DNA of 64,000 nt from Eulemur rufifrons. Taxonomy: Eukaryota > Chordata > Mammalia > Primates > Lemuridae. The notes under the pieces were generated by a model. It searched no databases and was not told the DNA's origin. It saw only the letters and a program-made list of their open reading frames with translations. The position numbers and the translations under genes were made by a program. This document shows, in pieces, positions 1 through 10,805 of the stretch. The number at the start of each line of letters is the position of its first letter. Position 1 is the stretch's first letter. The stretch is from the NCBI RefSeq assembly GCF_041146395.1, contig NC_090989.1, positions 170,605,001 through 170,669,000 on the forward strand. The letters are read 5' to 3'.

Positions 1-132
1 CCTCATCGTAAAATGGGGATTTATAACACAATCCAACAGACAGAGGATCGAACAAGTTAACACATAAAATGCTTAGAATGGTGCTAGGACATAGTAACGC
101 TCAGTAAATAGTAGATATTGTTATTATTATTG
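1..132 (+). repeat. MIR SINE, 3' half, cut by window start
   Basis: The window opens inside a MIR. 'cctcat..taaaatggggat' matches the MIR central core, followed by 'cacataaaatgcttagaatg' and 'ctcagtaaatagtagatatt', which match the MIR 3' portion, ending in a TTATTATTATT tail. MIR is an ancient tRNA-derived SINE mobilised by L2. It is non-coding. The 5' half lies upstream of the window. Confidence 0.85.
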
Positions 133-1071
133 ATGGGAATCCATAGTGATGTTTTAAGTAGAGGGAGTGACGTGACAGTTAGGCTTATACTTAAAAAGAT
201 CATTCTGGTTCCAACAGGGAGAATGTCTGAATGGGGCCAGAGAGGAGACCAAAATGGGAGACTACTACAGCTATGCTGCATTTGAAACACTTTTAAATCT
301 AATACTAAACTATTTAGTAGAGGAAAAACCATTCTTTAAATCAGATCTTAAGCAGACGCCAGATACATAAACCAGACAGAAGCAAAGCCACTCAGAATGA
401 AGTTGGGTGTGGCAGCCCATTGTCACGCCAGCTTCACATTTCTCTCCTCTTCCAGAAAATCAATCCTGACACTTATAAGAAAGTCCCAAATCTACAAAGA
501 CCATAATTTGAAACATCTATATAGGCATGATATTACAGCTGCTGATAGCATCTTACTTCTTGGCATCATAGCCTAAGAGCGATGACATGCTAGATCAGCT
601 CTTTCAATTTCTTACACCTCGTGAATTTTTCTTTTATTGTAACATTCATTGCTTTTTAAACAAAATACATCCCCCCATTTGCTTATCCTAACTTTATTTT
701 AAATGCTCCCTCATAGTGATGCCTCGTTCCTGTTCCTTCTGTTTTCCTATTTTTCCCCCTTCTCCTAATATTTTTTGTGTGCTTGTTACTCTTCAGACAA
801 CATTCCTCCTGCCTCTTCAACTTCCCAGCCAGCAACCAGCTCAGGACCTCCTGCTGAAATAGCAAGGCAGACATCTCCACCTTCAATCTATCGACTCTGA
901 TCCCTGCCCTAGAAGACGAAAATCTTATTTAAATTCCTAGACACATAGGCACCAAGTGGGAAAGAAAGTTAGTTCTATGAAAGTAAGCTCTATGCATCTG
1001 TTTTGTTCATTGTTACACACACGGGGTTCACAAGAGTATCTGGTAAAAGTAATACTCAAGGTTGAGGGGAA
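133..1071. other. Unique-looking DNA, nothing recognised
   Basis: I see no coding exon, RNA gene or repeat family I can name in this stretch. Short open frames on the minus strand (for example around 84-332 and 683-886) lack homology that I recognise and have no splice context. Confidence 0.4.
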
Positions 1072-1146
1072 GGATAGATGGATAGATGGATGAACTGATG
1101 GACAGAAGCAAAGAATGGAAGGAGAAGTCAAGGAAGGAAGGGAGGA
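1072..1146 (+). repeat. GATG/GGAA simple repeat
   Basis: An imperfect run of GATAGATG and GATG units passes into GGAAGGAAGG. It is a low-complexity purine-rich microsatellite. It accounts for the minus-strand frame here, which reads PSIHPSIH-type residues and should not be taken as protein. Confidence 0.8.
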
Positions 1147-1280
1147 ACACTGTAAGGCAAACTAGATACTGATGGAAAAGTAGAACATATAGAAAATAAG
1201 GCATATTATATGAGAGGAGGAATAAAAGCCTATGGTGGCCTTGACTTATCCTACATATTAATAGTTTAGATCATCCATAG

Positions 1281-1352
1281 AACCTTGTGAGATAGCTAGT
1301 ATCATCATCAGCATCACCATCACCACAATCCCCATTCTGTAGTTAAGAAGGC
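1281..1352 (-). repeat. MIR SINE, first part (split by an LTR)
   Basis: 'aaccttgtgagatagctagtatc' followed by a CATCATCA tract and 'atccccattctgtagttaag' is the reverse-strand MIR order ('cctatgaggtaggta..ttatccccattttacag'). The match stops at 1352, exactly where an LTR begins, and continues at 1781. Confidence 0.7.
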
Positions 1353-1780
1353 TGCTATGGTTTGAATGTGTACCCCAAATGTTACAAAAGTTCATGTGTT
1401 GGAAACTTATTCTACAATGCAGCTGTGTTGAGAGGTGGAACCTCCAAGAGATGATTTCAGCATGAGGACTCTGCCCTCATGGATTAAGAGATTAATGGAT
1501 TAATGAGTTATGGAGGGAGGGAGTTAGTTATCAGGAGAGTGAGCCTGTCATAAATGCCAGTTTGGCTGTCTCTTATGAGCCCCCTGGCTGTGTGATGCCC
1601 TGCACCACCTCGAGTCTCTGCAGGGAGTCCCCACCAGCAAGAAGGCCCTCTCTAGATGCAGCTCCTAGACCTTGGACTTCCCAGTCTCCCCTCCAGAATT
1701 ATAAGAAATAAATTTATTTTCTTTATAAGTTACCCACTTCCAGGTATTCAGTTTATGGCAACAGAAAACAAACTAAGACA
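1353..1780 (+). mobile_element. Solitary MaLR LTR, MST-like
   Basis: A TG...CA element of about 428 bp. It starts 'tgctatggtttgaatgtgt' and contains 'tcatgtgttggaaacttat', 'gagaggtggaacct', 'tctgccctcatgga' and 'aagaaggccctc'. It ends with a polyadenylation-like 'agaaataaatttattttctttat' region and 'aacaaactaagaca'. These are hallmarks of ERVL-MaLR LTRs (MST/MLT1 group). Flanks GAAGGC and GAAGCT look like a short, slightly decayed target duplication. No internal retroviral region is present. The frame at 1656-1928 is a chance ORF starting inside the LTR. Confidence 0.75.
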
Positions 1781-1880
1781 GAAGCTGATACTCAAAAAGG
1801 TTTCCCAAGATCATGCAGCCTTTAAATACAGAGCCAGAACTTGGACCCTTGTCTTCACTGCCCCACACAACTGGGTTTCA
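1781..1880 (-). repeat. MIR SINE, second part
   Basis: 'gaagctgatactcaaaaaggtt' with 'cccaagatcatgcagcc' and 'cagagccagaacttggaccc' continues the reverse-strand MIR interrupted at 1352 (consensus 'gaaactgaggc..aggttaag..cccaaggtcacacagc..cagagccgggattcgaaccc'). Confidence 0.75.
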
Positions 1881-2380
1881 AGGCACCTGGAGCATAAAAT
1901 ACAGCACAGGGACTGGTCATGTTTTTAAGAAGGGGAAGCGAGATTCTGAAGACACTGAAAATTTGAAGAAGTAAGGGGAATGCCCATAGTCATAATTTCC
2001 TGGAGGACCTTTAATGCCTTATTTGAATGTCTACTGTCCTGTCACCAAAGTGGAACTGAGGTGAGCCTCCTTGGAGATACCAAGAAGGCCTGATCCCAGA
2101 GGACTGGCAGATGCTGAGTTTTGACAGGTTGTCCATATTCAGAACACTAACAGGAGAAGAAATGGGTAAAAAAATAAAAACAGGTTTTTTTTTTTCCAAT
2201 CAGCAGAGAAACAATAAAGGTGAAAATTAGTGCTGTGAAATGGATCCAGATAACTAACAAACAGAAAACAAGAGGCCTTGAGAATCTGACCTCCTACACT
2301 CTGTAATATATTCCAACAACTTCTTAAAAGGAAAAAAAATGTTAAATCCAAGCCATAGCAACTACAGTCATTACCTTTAT
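1881..2380. other. No recognised feature
   Basis: Unique-looking DNA with a short T10 run near 2185-2196. I saw no repeat or exon signal that I could support. Confidence 0.35.
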
Positions 2381-2381
2381 A

Positions 2382-2700
2382 TTAATAAACATTTAATATG
2401 TGTCAGACATCGTACTTAACAGCGGACTCTGAGCAAACTGCTTAACCTTCGCATGCCATGGTTTACTCTACAGGAACAAGGGAGTAACCCTATCTATGTC
2501 ACTAGGCTGTTGTGAAGATGAACTGAAATGGTCTACGGAAGGTGATTTGAAAAATGCCTATCAGGTGGTGGGTGCCCCAAAATGTGAACTGTTCTCACCA
2601 CTGCCACCCTTGGTTCATTCTCAGAGCAACTCCAGAGGGTGGCTTCAGTAAAGTCCATTTTACAGATGAATACACCAAAGCCTTGGTGAGCCATCCTCAG
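2382..2700. repeat. MIR mosaic (- / + / -)
   Basis: Three MIR-like blocks lie together. 2382-2422 reads like the reverse-strand MIR end ('aataaacatttaatatgtgtcagacatcgtacttaac'). 2423-2545 reads as forward MIR ('gactctgagcaaactgcttaacctt..gttgtgaagatgaactgaaatg'). About 2620-2700 is reverse MIR again ('tccattttacagatgaatacac'). The order suggests a forward MIR inserted into a reverse MIR. The blocks are diverged and the boundaries approximate. Confidence 0.5.
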
Positions 2701-2810
2701 GGGTCAGAGAGCAACATGGACTCACCAGTCAATCAAGACAGCAGCTTCAACACCAACAGCCAATTCTAGCTGAGCCGTTGGCTCCTCCCCCAGCTATACC
2801 TGGAAACCCC

Positions 2811-3106
2811 CTTTTTTTTTTGAGATAAGGTCTTGCTCTGTCGCCCAGGCCACAGTGCAGTAGCATCCTCATAGCTCACTGCAACCTCAAACTCCTGGGC
2901 TCAAATGATCCTCCTGTCTCAACCTCCCAAGGATTTCCAACCTCCCTGGGACTACAGGTATGCACCACCATGCCGGGCTAAAATTTTTTGTATAGACAGG
3001 GTCTCACTGTTACTTAGGCTGCTCTGGAACTCCTGACCTCAAACAATCCTCCCACCTGGGCCTCACAAAGTGTTAGGATTACAGGCATGAGATACCATGC
3101 CCGGCC
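2811..3106 (-). mobile_element. Alu SINE, full length, antisense
   Basis: Begins with a T-run and 'gagataaggtcttgctctgtcgcccaggc' and ends 'ggattacaggcatgagataccatgcccggcc', the complement of an Alu dimer. Both arms are present, with a small duplication-like disturbance near 2930-2950. Flanked by a perfect 11-bp target duplication 'tacctggaaac' at 2797-2807 and 3111-3121. Non-coding; Alu is a 7SL-derived, L1-mobilised retroposon. Confidence 0.95.
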
Positions 3107-3121
3107 AACCTACCTGGAAAC

Positions 3122-4389
3122 TCTTCTGCTGTAAATAGCAGGTGCCCTGACACTTCCCCTGACTTGTGTTGCTGTGACTAATCCCTGAGCTGCACTTCTC
3201 AAAGCAAAGCCCTCTAAGGGATAATAAAACAAATGTACTAAAAAGCAGAAATCTATTACTTACAACCAAAGACTTCCATAATAAAATACTACAATTACTA
3301 CTCACTACTCTGGCTGGCTGTCTCTTTGAACAGGCTGAGATAATTGGTTTTCTTTATATTTTATTTTTCCTACTGAATGACTTTTTTTGCATGTGTATAG
3401 TTTCGCAACTACTACAATAGGGTACAAAATGAGAAATTTCTTTTGTATGTAAGGTTGCTCGTGCTCAAGGGAATGTTTAGTAAATTAGGTGGCATTTATT
3501 ACAAAAAATTATGTACGGAAAATGAGAGAGAAGAAGGTCCCCAAACTAATAAACTTATTAACACATAAATTCCATGTGAAATACATTCTCATATATTCCC
3601 TGGAACAATCCTCTCCAACAGAGGTAACTGGTGAGATGAAAAAAGGAGAGTCAAATAGAAATGAATTAGAGGAAGAAAAACAAAATGGAAATGAGTACAG
3701 GGGAAGAGAGGTATTTGGGGTGGGAGACTGCTGAAAGACCAGGATTGATTCAGGCATCACCCCCATCAGATGATGCAGAGATTTGCCAGTCTTATTCTAG
3801 GGGGACAAGATCACAGAGCTCCCACTGATGGAGGCAGACTTGAACCAAGGGAAAACAGGAAGGACGTCCTGGCTACCCTCCCCTTTCAGGCCTCCTAGCT
3901 GCAGGGACCTTGTACACCTTGTACCTGCTTCCCCTGAATCCGCCCCTCCCCCACCCTGGTTCTTTAAAGGGCCAACTCCTCATTTCTCAGGTCTCAGTCA
4001 CGTCCTATTTTTTCACAGAACTTACGATCTGAAATCATCAAGTTTATTTATTTACGGACGTTCTTTTTTAAAGCTCACCATGTATCACTGACAGATGAAT
4101 GAATGAATCTGGAGCACATGCCTAGACCTCTTGCAAGGCTAGATAAAGCATTAGAAAGCCATTCAACGCATCAACTGCTGGGACAGACATAAAGAGATTT
4201 TGTTTCCTGTGCAGACTGCAAGGGCTCAGGTCTAGCTACACTCTGTGTTGGGAAGTTGTCCCAGTCAACACCCAGGCCACTGGGAAAGAACACTGTAATC
4301 GATTTGTGATGTCTGCCATGACTGCGGCCACCAGTGTCAGTGTTTAATTCACCCTTCACTCATCCCACATCACTTCTGGCTTTTCTTGT
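3122..4389. other. No recognised gene or repeat
   Basis: Mostly unique DNA. The frames at 3489-3734 and 3828-4091 are short, start at arbitrary Met codons and show no domain. A 'gaatgaatgaat' stretch at 4095-4107 is the only simple sequence. Confidence 0.35.
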
Positions 4390-4974
4390 CCCCACCCTCC
4401 ACAAACAGCCACATGGATCCTTCCAAAGGCAGAGCCTATCACTGTTCTTCTCAAAACCCTCCAATGGCTCCTTCTCTCCCTCACGATAAAATCCAGTGGA
4501 CGGTCACCGTCCCCCTCCCCTCCCTCCAGAGGGGCTCCAACTGCACTGACCTCCTTCCTATCCTTCAAATTCAGCAATCCACTCCTGCCTCCCTATCTTA
4601 GAAGCATTCTCCTCCATCTCCCCCAAACATCCATGTGCACATTATATCCTTCTCGGTCTGCAGGTACCTGCTCAACTATCATTTATCAGGGAGACCTCCC
4701 TTGGTCACCCGATGTAAAACAGCCCTCCCTCACCAGCACTTTCTGCCATTGCTCCCTGTTCTAGTCCTCCTTGTAACACTTTCCACTTAAGTTATATTTT
4801 ATTGTCTATGTCCTCCTTCCACTCTTCCCAGCCTCCGTCCAATGTGTAAACTCCGTTAGGGAAGGAATTTTATCCTTTATATTCATGTTATGTTAGGAGT
4901 ACCCCTAACATTTAGGACAGTACTTGATACATTAAAAAGTCCCCAATAAATATTTGTTGAACGAATAAATAAAT
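4390..4974 (+). mobile_element. L2 LINE 3' end
   Basis: A long forward L2 match. It runs through 'ctcaaaaccctccaatggctcc', then a C/T-rich CCT region and 'aactccgttagggaaggaattttat', ending in the L2 tail 'ccccaataaatatttgttgaacgaataaa'. Only the non-coding and terminal part survives (about 585 bp). L2 died out early in mammalian evolution. Frames called here (4386-4601 and the minus-strand shadow) are L2-derived, not host protein. Confidence 0.85.
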
Positions 4975-5252
4975 GTATTTCCACTTATAATTAAAAGGAT
5001 TAAGGCCATTTTCATCTAAAGGACAGCCTATCCACCCATTAAAATATGTCCACGAACCTCACTATTTTGCTTCCTCCTACCAGATACCATAAACTGAATT
5101 TCCCATTTTGAAATATTGGTGGTAAAAAGCCACATAAAAATACATTTAGATTCAACAAAAATCAATGTGTCTGGCCATGAAACACATGTAATAAAGAAAT
5201 GAGAGTAGGGAAAAAGCTCTCCTGCATAAATCCCTATAAATTTTCCCTAAAG

Positions 5253-5420
5253 CAGTGGTTCTCACAATGTGATTTCTGGAGGCAGCATCCGGCAATGCAA
5301 GTTCTTGGGCCCTGCCCTAGATCTACTGAACTCAAAACTCTAAAGGTAGAGCCCTAGAAATCTGTGTTTTCACAAACCCTCCTAAGGATGCTGATGCACA
5401 CTCAAGTTTGAAAACTACTG
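5253..5420 (+). mobile_element. MER5A hAT-Charlie MITE
   Basis: Starts 'cagtggttctcacaatgtg' and ends 'tcaagtttgaaaactactg', giving the CAGTGGTTCTCA terminal inverted repeats. The interior 'ttcttgggccctgcccta' and 'aaatctgtgttttcac' matches MER5A. Length of about 168 bp is near full for the family. The 8-bp flanks CCCTAAAG and CCCTGAAT agree at 6 of 8 positions, as expected for an old hAT target duplication. Non-autonomous, no transposase. Confidence 0.9.
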
Positions 5421-6204
5421 CCCTGAATTAAAATGTGAGATTTTAGAAATTTATTTTAACTGAGAACAATTTTGATATTGGGGCTTACAAATTAAAAACA
5501 TGATTCCTTATAAGATGGCTGAGATAGACTTTAAATAATAAATAGCAAATTTTATATCATCTTTCTGAGTTATCATTTGGAACAGCAATTGTACACGAAC
5601 TGATCCATTCGTGTTTTAAATACTTTTCTAAAACCAAGTTTCGTATTCCATGGCTGCCCTGGATCCACTTATAAATAAAACTGAACACCCACATCTAATT
5701 TCATCCTAATGTTGTGATTATTTTTTCAGGTAGCGGTTCTGATAATTAGCAGGAATCAACAAATTAAAAAATGACTACAACATATAAGAAACCCTCAAAA
5801 GGATAGAAAACATGAATGTCTAACAGCCTAGAATTCAAAAATTTCAAAAACTGTCTTTACCTGAAGCTGTTTTTATAACTGCTTCTAACAAAGTCAATGC
5901 ATGTGTTAATTAAATACTAAGTACAAATGTGAGTACTTCTAAGATGCAGTGCAGCTCTTCAGATCACCAAAAGTCTCTAATCACCCCCCAGCCCTAAAGA
6001 ACGTGTGGGCTGAGACCCCCAATCAGTCACTCAACGGCCCCTTCTTCATGTACTGAGGCCACCATCAGGAGGACTGTTACCAACTTGGAGAGACAAAAAT
6101 TATGCCCACAACATTGCTTAAAGGCAGTTTATAATACAAACAGGTTTAGCAATATTAATTGCTGGCCTTCCCTCCCAGCAATTAATATTAATCCCTCCCA
6201 GCAA
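5421..6204. other. AT-rich stretch; small inverted repeat at its end
   Basis: No family recognised. Contains the 15-bp perfect inverted repeat at 6151-6189 (listed separately). Confidence 0.35.
6151..6189. repeat. Perfect 15-bp inverted repeat with 9-nt loop
   Basis: Arm 6151-6165 'aatattaattgctgg' is the exact reverse complement of 6175-6189 'ccagcaattaatatt', separated by 'ccttccctc'. The right arm is followed by a repeat of the local word 'ccctcccagca' at 6193-6203. It could form a hairpin, or have arisen by local template switching in replication. Confidence 0.85.
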
Positions 6205-6370
6205 GTGTTGTTCATATATTATTTAATTTTCACAATAGTTCTATGGGGTTTTCGTTTACCCTCAGTTGACTAATGAAAAAAACTGAGGTCCCAATAGATC
6301 AACTAACTTATCTCAAATTGCACAATTCATAAGAAAAACCCTGAACTCAAATGCAAGTAGCTTTCAATGC
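6205..6370 (-). repeat. MIR SINE, reverse
   Basis: 'tatattatttaattttcacaatagttctatgggg' then 'actaatgaaaaaaactgagg', 'atctcaaattgcacaattcat' and 'ccctgaactcaaatgc' follow reverse-strand MIR order. Diverged but collinear over about 160 bp. Confidence 0.7.
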
Positions 6371-6777
6371 AAGGTTCACTTTCTTTTTTTCTTTTTCCCA
6401 TAACACATAGGGCTCCCTTGGGCTTCCAAGACAGGCCCCAAATAAAGGCCCATCTTTACTGTAGCACTGAGAAAGATGTGACTGGGAAGGGCTTGAATAA
6501 GAACTTCATTTGCCAAAAAATGGTCTCTGGTGGACTCAGATTTTTCCCTTTTTTCTTCATTGATGTTCAGAATCACAGCTGTACATTTCTAACAAAAAGA
6601 TATATGAATCAGAGACAGCCAATATGAGAAAAAGAATAAAAGAGAGGAGAAAATAGTAAGAAATGGCTGCACTGGTAGCCGTGATAAAATTTTAATTTGA
6701 ACATTCTCTGAGAACACATTTCAGCTTATCAAGCGCTATGCAAATCCCGCACAATGCCTGCATATATTCCCCCCATG

Positions 6778-6779
<2 letters not shown>

Positions 6780-6809
<30 letters not shown>
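6780..6809 (+). repeat. Homopolymer T30
   Basis: An uninterrupted run of 30 T. No Alu or L1 body is visible on either side, so it is either a pure homopolymer tract or the A-tail of an insertion whose body I cannot recognise on the minus strand (body would lie at 6810 onward). Confidence 0.9.
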
Positions 6810-6812
<3 letters not shown>

Positions 6813-7374
6813 TTCCCTAGGATATGGCCCCTTGGGAAATCCAAGTAGAAACAACGGCACTCTGATCACCCCCTTGGTTCAGTGCTCTGGATGGAACGCT
6901 TGCTGTACTGGAGATGACAAATCTGAAGGGGGTTTCTGATCAGTATTCGGGACCTGCGTTCCTGAGCCAGCCCACTGATCCCCTGCAACGGCAGCATTAA
7001 ATCCAAACGTCAGGAGGAATTTGTGTACATATATTTTGCAAGTGTCAGCTTATAAGGCCTCAGCCTAGTTACAGGCAGTCTTTTGCCACCCTGCTTCTTT
7101 AGAAATCAAGGCACAAACACAACAAACCACCTCTTGGATAGACTCAACCGGCAGAAAGGCTTTCACAGTGCAGCCCGAGGCCACCATAACCTTTTGGGTT
7201 AATACTGTAATTTATTAGAAGGCAATTGTAGGTCGCCCCAGGAGACATTGCTCACATAGCACAGGTGAGACACAGGGCAGCAAGGTGTAAATTTTAAAAC
7301 ACACTTGCAGAATCCTGACCAGAGGCCGGTCTTGCTAGCCACCTCTCACTTCCTAGAAACACCAAGCCCTCTCC
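6810..7374. other. No recognised feature
   Basis: Unique-looking sequence between the T30 tract and the next L2. No exon or repeat is supported. Confidence 0.35.
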
Positions 7375-7665
7375 GGCCTTGGCTTGTTCCCTATTCTTTA
7401 ACTGCTCGAGTCTCCTTCATCTATCCCCTTTGCATCCTTCAGGGCTCAGCCTAAAGGTCCCCTTCTCTGGGAGGCCTTCCCTAGCTAAAGAAGATAAACC
7501 AATTATTTTCAATTGGAGTGCCAGAACCACCTGTAATTATTTTATGTATTTTACCTTTTTATCTCTTTCAGAATCTGAACTCCTTGAAAGCAGGAACCTT
7601 GTCCGTCTTGGCAACCAGGGCATCTCTGAAGCCTTAACGCACACTTATCAAATAAATGAATCAAT
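7375..7665 (+). mobile_element. L2 LINE 3' end
   Basis: 'catccttcagggctcagcct', 'ctctgggaggccttccctag', 'gaactccttgaaagcaggaacc' and terminal 'caaataaatgaatcaa' follow the L2 3' consensus in order. The 123-codon frame at 7379-7750 begins in and runs through this element, so I do not treat it as a host gene. Confidence 0.8.
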
Positions 7666-8229
7666 AAGCAGCTCCTTTTTTAAAAATTCTACTCTTAAAA
7701 GCTTGGGTTCAACATATGGTGGTGAGAAACTTTCTTCCTTAGATCTCTGAGATGCAAGACTTATATCCTGCCTGCACAGAATACTTGCAAGCAGAATCTG
7801 CAGCAAAGACACTCATTCGAACTGGGAGTGGCAGCCCACCCTTCAAGTTCAGGAGCAGCACAATCTGCCTCATTTGGCCTCCAAGGCACGATGCACCCTA
7901 TTGTTTTGTTGGTGGTGGGATCAGGGTGGGAGGGCTGACTTTCAGTCTTTGCTGCTATACATGCTTCATACGTACCAAACCAGAAGATGAGCACATCTGA
8001 CAACTGCTCCAATGCTGAGTGAGTTTAACTCGGGTAACGAACACCAAGGGGGCGTTTGCTGGACCCAGGAGTACGGTGTACAGTGAGGACCCCAGTCAAT
8101 TATCTATTCAAATGCTAGCAAGACTGCCCTGGACAACTTTTCTCACTGATTAGAATAAAGACCCAATAAAAACTTGTCTAAGAAAATTTAAATAAACTCC
8201 AGGTGCCCTTTCTCATTTCATTAGATGCA
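7666..8229. other. No recognised feature
   Basis: Overlapping short frames on both strands at 7752-8012 read without a recognisable domain. No repeat family identified. Confidence 0.35.
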
Positions 8230-8400
8230 CTGCCCTGAGGCAATTCTATCCAAGCCCAAGGCTTCAATTACTATCTCCCTGCTGATGAGTCTGCCAGCCT
8301 GGACCTTTCTCCTGAGCTCTGCCCATAAATCCAGCTGCCTCTTGGACACTGTTACTTGGATATCTTGCAGGCATCTCAAACTCAAAATGTGCAAAACTTG
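8230..8400 (+). mobile_element. L2 LINE, internal 3' segment
   Basis: 'aaggcttcaattactatctcc', 'gcctggacctttctcctgagctct', 'ataaatccagctgcctcttggacact' and 'aggcatctcaaactcaaaatgtgcaaaac' match the L2 region upstream of its 3' tail (asp-rich reverse-transcriptase C-terminal side and early 3' UTR). It is cut off before the terminal portion. Confidence 0.75.
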
Positions 8401-8450
8401 CCTAAGGTCACACTGATAGAAAGTGGCAGGTTACTTTCAGGCTTAGATGA
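8392..8450 (-). repeat. Possible MIR fragment, reverse
   Basis: 'aaaacttgcctaaggtcacactgatagaaagtggcagg' resembles the reverse MIR core 'aacttgcccaaggtcacacagctagtaagtggcag'. It abuts the L2 segment, so the boundary is uncertain. Confidence 0.6.
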
Positions 8451-9286
8451 CACCAAAGAATATACTGCTTCCCCCCGGTTGATGGGGATGCCTGTGGGAG
8501 AGTGGGAGGGAGGTGCTGTTAGGTTTGCTTGGGAAAATGAGTTCTACATCAGTAATGGCACTGGGAACTGTCAATAAAATGCTACCCAACCTCCCATTAT
8601 CCCTGGGAATTGTTAATTTCAGTGTTAGTTGGGGGATTTCTTATACACCGATGGGCTTAAAATTGCTTCAAGAAATTTGCTTGCTTAGAACTCAGTGGGT
8701 TTTGGGGAAGCTGGTATATCTCAACTGCCCTTTTTATTGCTTACTTTGCTTTTTAAGGGTCTCAACTAATGAAGTATCTCCCAGCACAGGAGGTGGGAAG
8801 AGGTGGAAGAAGGCGAGGCATTACCAATCCACTGTTTTCCCTTAACAATCCTCGGAGAAAATACCATTTCTTGAGCAACATTCTACAAGTCCAGCTGGCT
8901 ATCTGTTCTGCCTCATTTCTTTTATGTTTCAGTTCACGAACACAAATAGGCTTCGTTATCCTCAGCCCTGAGCTGAACTCTGTGGTCCTTAGGAGACACT
9001 TCACTTGCAGTTTGTTTCCAAGTTGCAACTCATTGCAATATTCGTAGACACAGTTATCACCAAACGAGCACCAGCCCCAGCTATCAATCAACTCAGCTTC
9101 CATGTCGTGTGGAGGGAAGACCATCCGCCCTTCCCAGTGGGAAGCTAACCTGAGACTGGCTGTCCTATATTACCTCATTTCCCCAAGCTTCCTCGGGATT
9201 TTTGGACACCACCATTTGCCAGGGTTCTTCTGCCCTTGATCTTCTCTGTTTCCAATTATCTCTGTCCAGAGAGAGTATTTTGAATT
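8451..9286. other. No recognised feature; overlapping chance frames
   Basis: Frames of 110 codons (8513-8845, +) and 120 codons (8762-9124, -) overlap each other on opposite strands. Neither shows a recognisable domain, signal peptide or membrane pattern. Without splice or homology evidence I do not call a gene. Confidence 0.35.
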
Positions 9287-9505
9287 TCCTTTTTTTTTAA
9301 GAGATGAGGTCTTGCTCTGCCACCCAGGCTGGAATACAGTGTCACAATAATAGCTCACTGCAGCCTCAAATTTGTGGGCTCAAGTAATCCTCCCACCCAG
9401 CCTCCAGAACCCTGGGACCATAGGTACACGCCAACACAGTCGGCTATTTTTTTTTTTTCTCTCTTTTTTTTTTCTTTAGAGACAAGGTCTCACTATGTGA
9501 ATTGG
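9287..9505 (-). mobile_element. Alu SINE, 5'-truncated, antisense
   Basis: T-run then 'aagagatgaggtcttgctctgccacccaggc' and 'gctcactgcagcctcaaa', a second T-rich linker at 9446-9476, then 'agagacaaggtctcactatg'. The match ends abruptly, so most of the left arm (the element's 5' end) is missing. Confidence 0.85.
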
Positions 9506-10406
9506 AGGCTGCTGAATTGGATTTTTTTCTTTTGTCATCTGACTTGGCACCAAGAACTGTTGACACAAGAGTCAATGGGGCTTATGAGGTTTCTAAATTT
9601 AAGAAAGCTACTGTAGTCACTTCAATTTTCTTTTTCAATAATCATTTTAATCGGTTCCTGAAAATTTCTGTGCATTTGAGTGCATGACTACAGAAAGATT
9701 TTTTTTTTAAATGGCACAAGTAGGCAACACCGTGCAGAAATGCACCTATAAGGTGAGCTAAATACTTCTCCTCCCTTTCAGCCATCCACTAGACCCCATC
9801 TCGTTCTGTTCTGCAGTAGACATGCTCTCTGAGCTACTGCTCATATTTACCTACCCTTCCCAATAATCCCCACTTTCCTTCTAGACTCAAAACACGGCTT
9901 TCTACCACTGCACAAACTCCTCAGTGGCTTTCCCAAATCCCCAATCAATTAAAAATGGCTCTGCCTGGCTGAATTTCTGGAGACCTTTGCTGAGGCTAAG
10001 GATCAGTCACAATTCATCTTATATTACCTTCACACAAATACTAGGTAGGACAATGATGCGGAGAATTTCAGGAGATTTCATAAAAACTTTCATTTTCATG
10101 GTTTTAAGTCAAGCTATGTTCTTATCAAGATCTATTTGAAGTAAGGAAAAAAAAATGATTTCTAAGCTTACATTTGGATAATAAAGTGTTATTTTAAGTA
10201 ACTTAATGTTTTTAGAGTGTGTTAGCTTAACTATTTTCTCTACCCTAGAAATTTTCACAAAACAGCGTTCAGTGGCACACTAAGACCAACTATCATGATG
10301 TGCTTTCAGAATTTACTGAAATTTTAATTACATACAGAGTGTTTTAGTAAACCCCCCAGAGGAGCAATACCAACAATATAGCTCAGCCCTTAAAAAGCAA
10401 CTGTGA
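9506..10406. other. Mostly unique; weak L2-like part
   Basis: About 9760-10000 ('accactgcacaaactcctcagtggctttccc') weakly resembles the L2 'ctcaaaaccctccaatggcttccc' region, too diverged to call firmly. The rest shows nothing I recognise. Confidence 0.3.

Positions 10407-10805
<399 letters not shown>

Noticed and set aside
6780..6809. T30 run as the tail of an Alu or L1
   Set aside because: No element body could be recognised at 6810 onward, so it is listed only as a homopolymer.
7379..7750. 123-codon plus-strand frame
   Set aside because: Most of it is the 3' end of an L2 element.
8045..8060. 'accaagggggcgtttg' as a CTCF site
   Set aside because: Only the AGGGGGCG centre agrees; the CCASY half does not.
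8762..9124. 120-codon minus-strand frame
   Set aside because: No domain, opposed overlapping frame on the + strand, no repeat or homology support.
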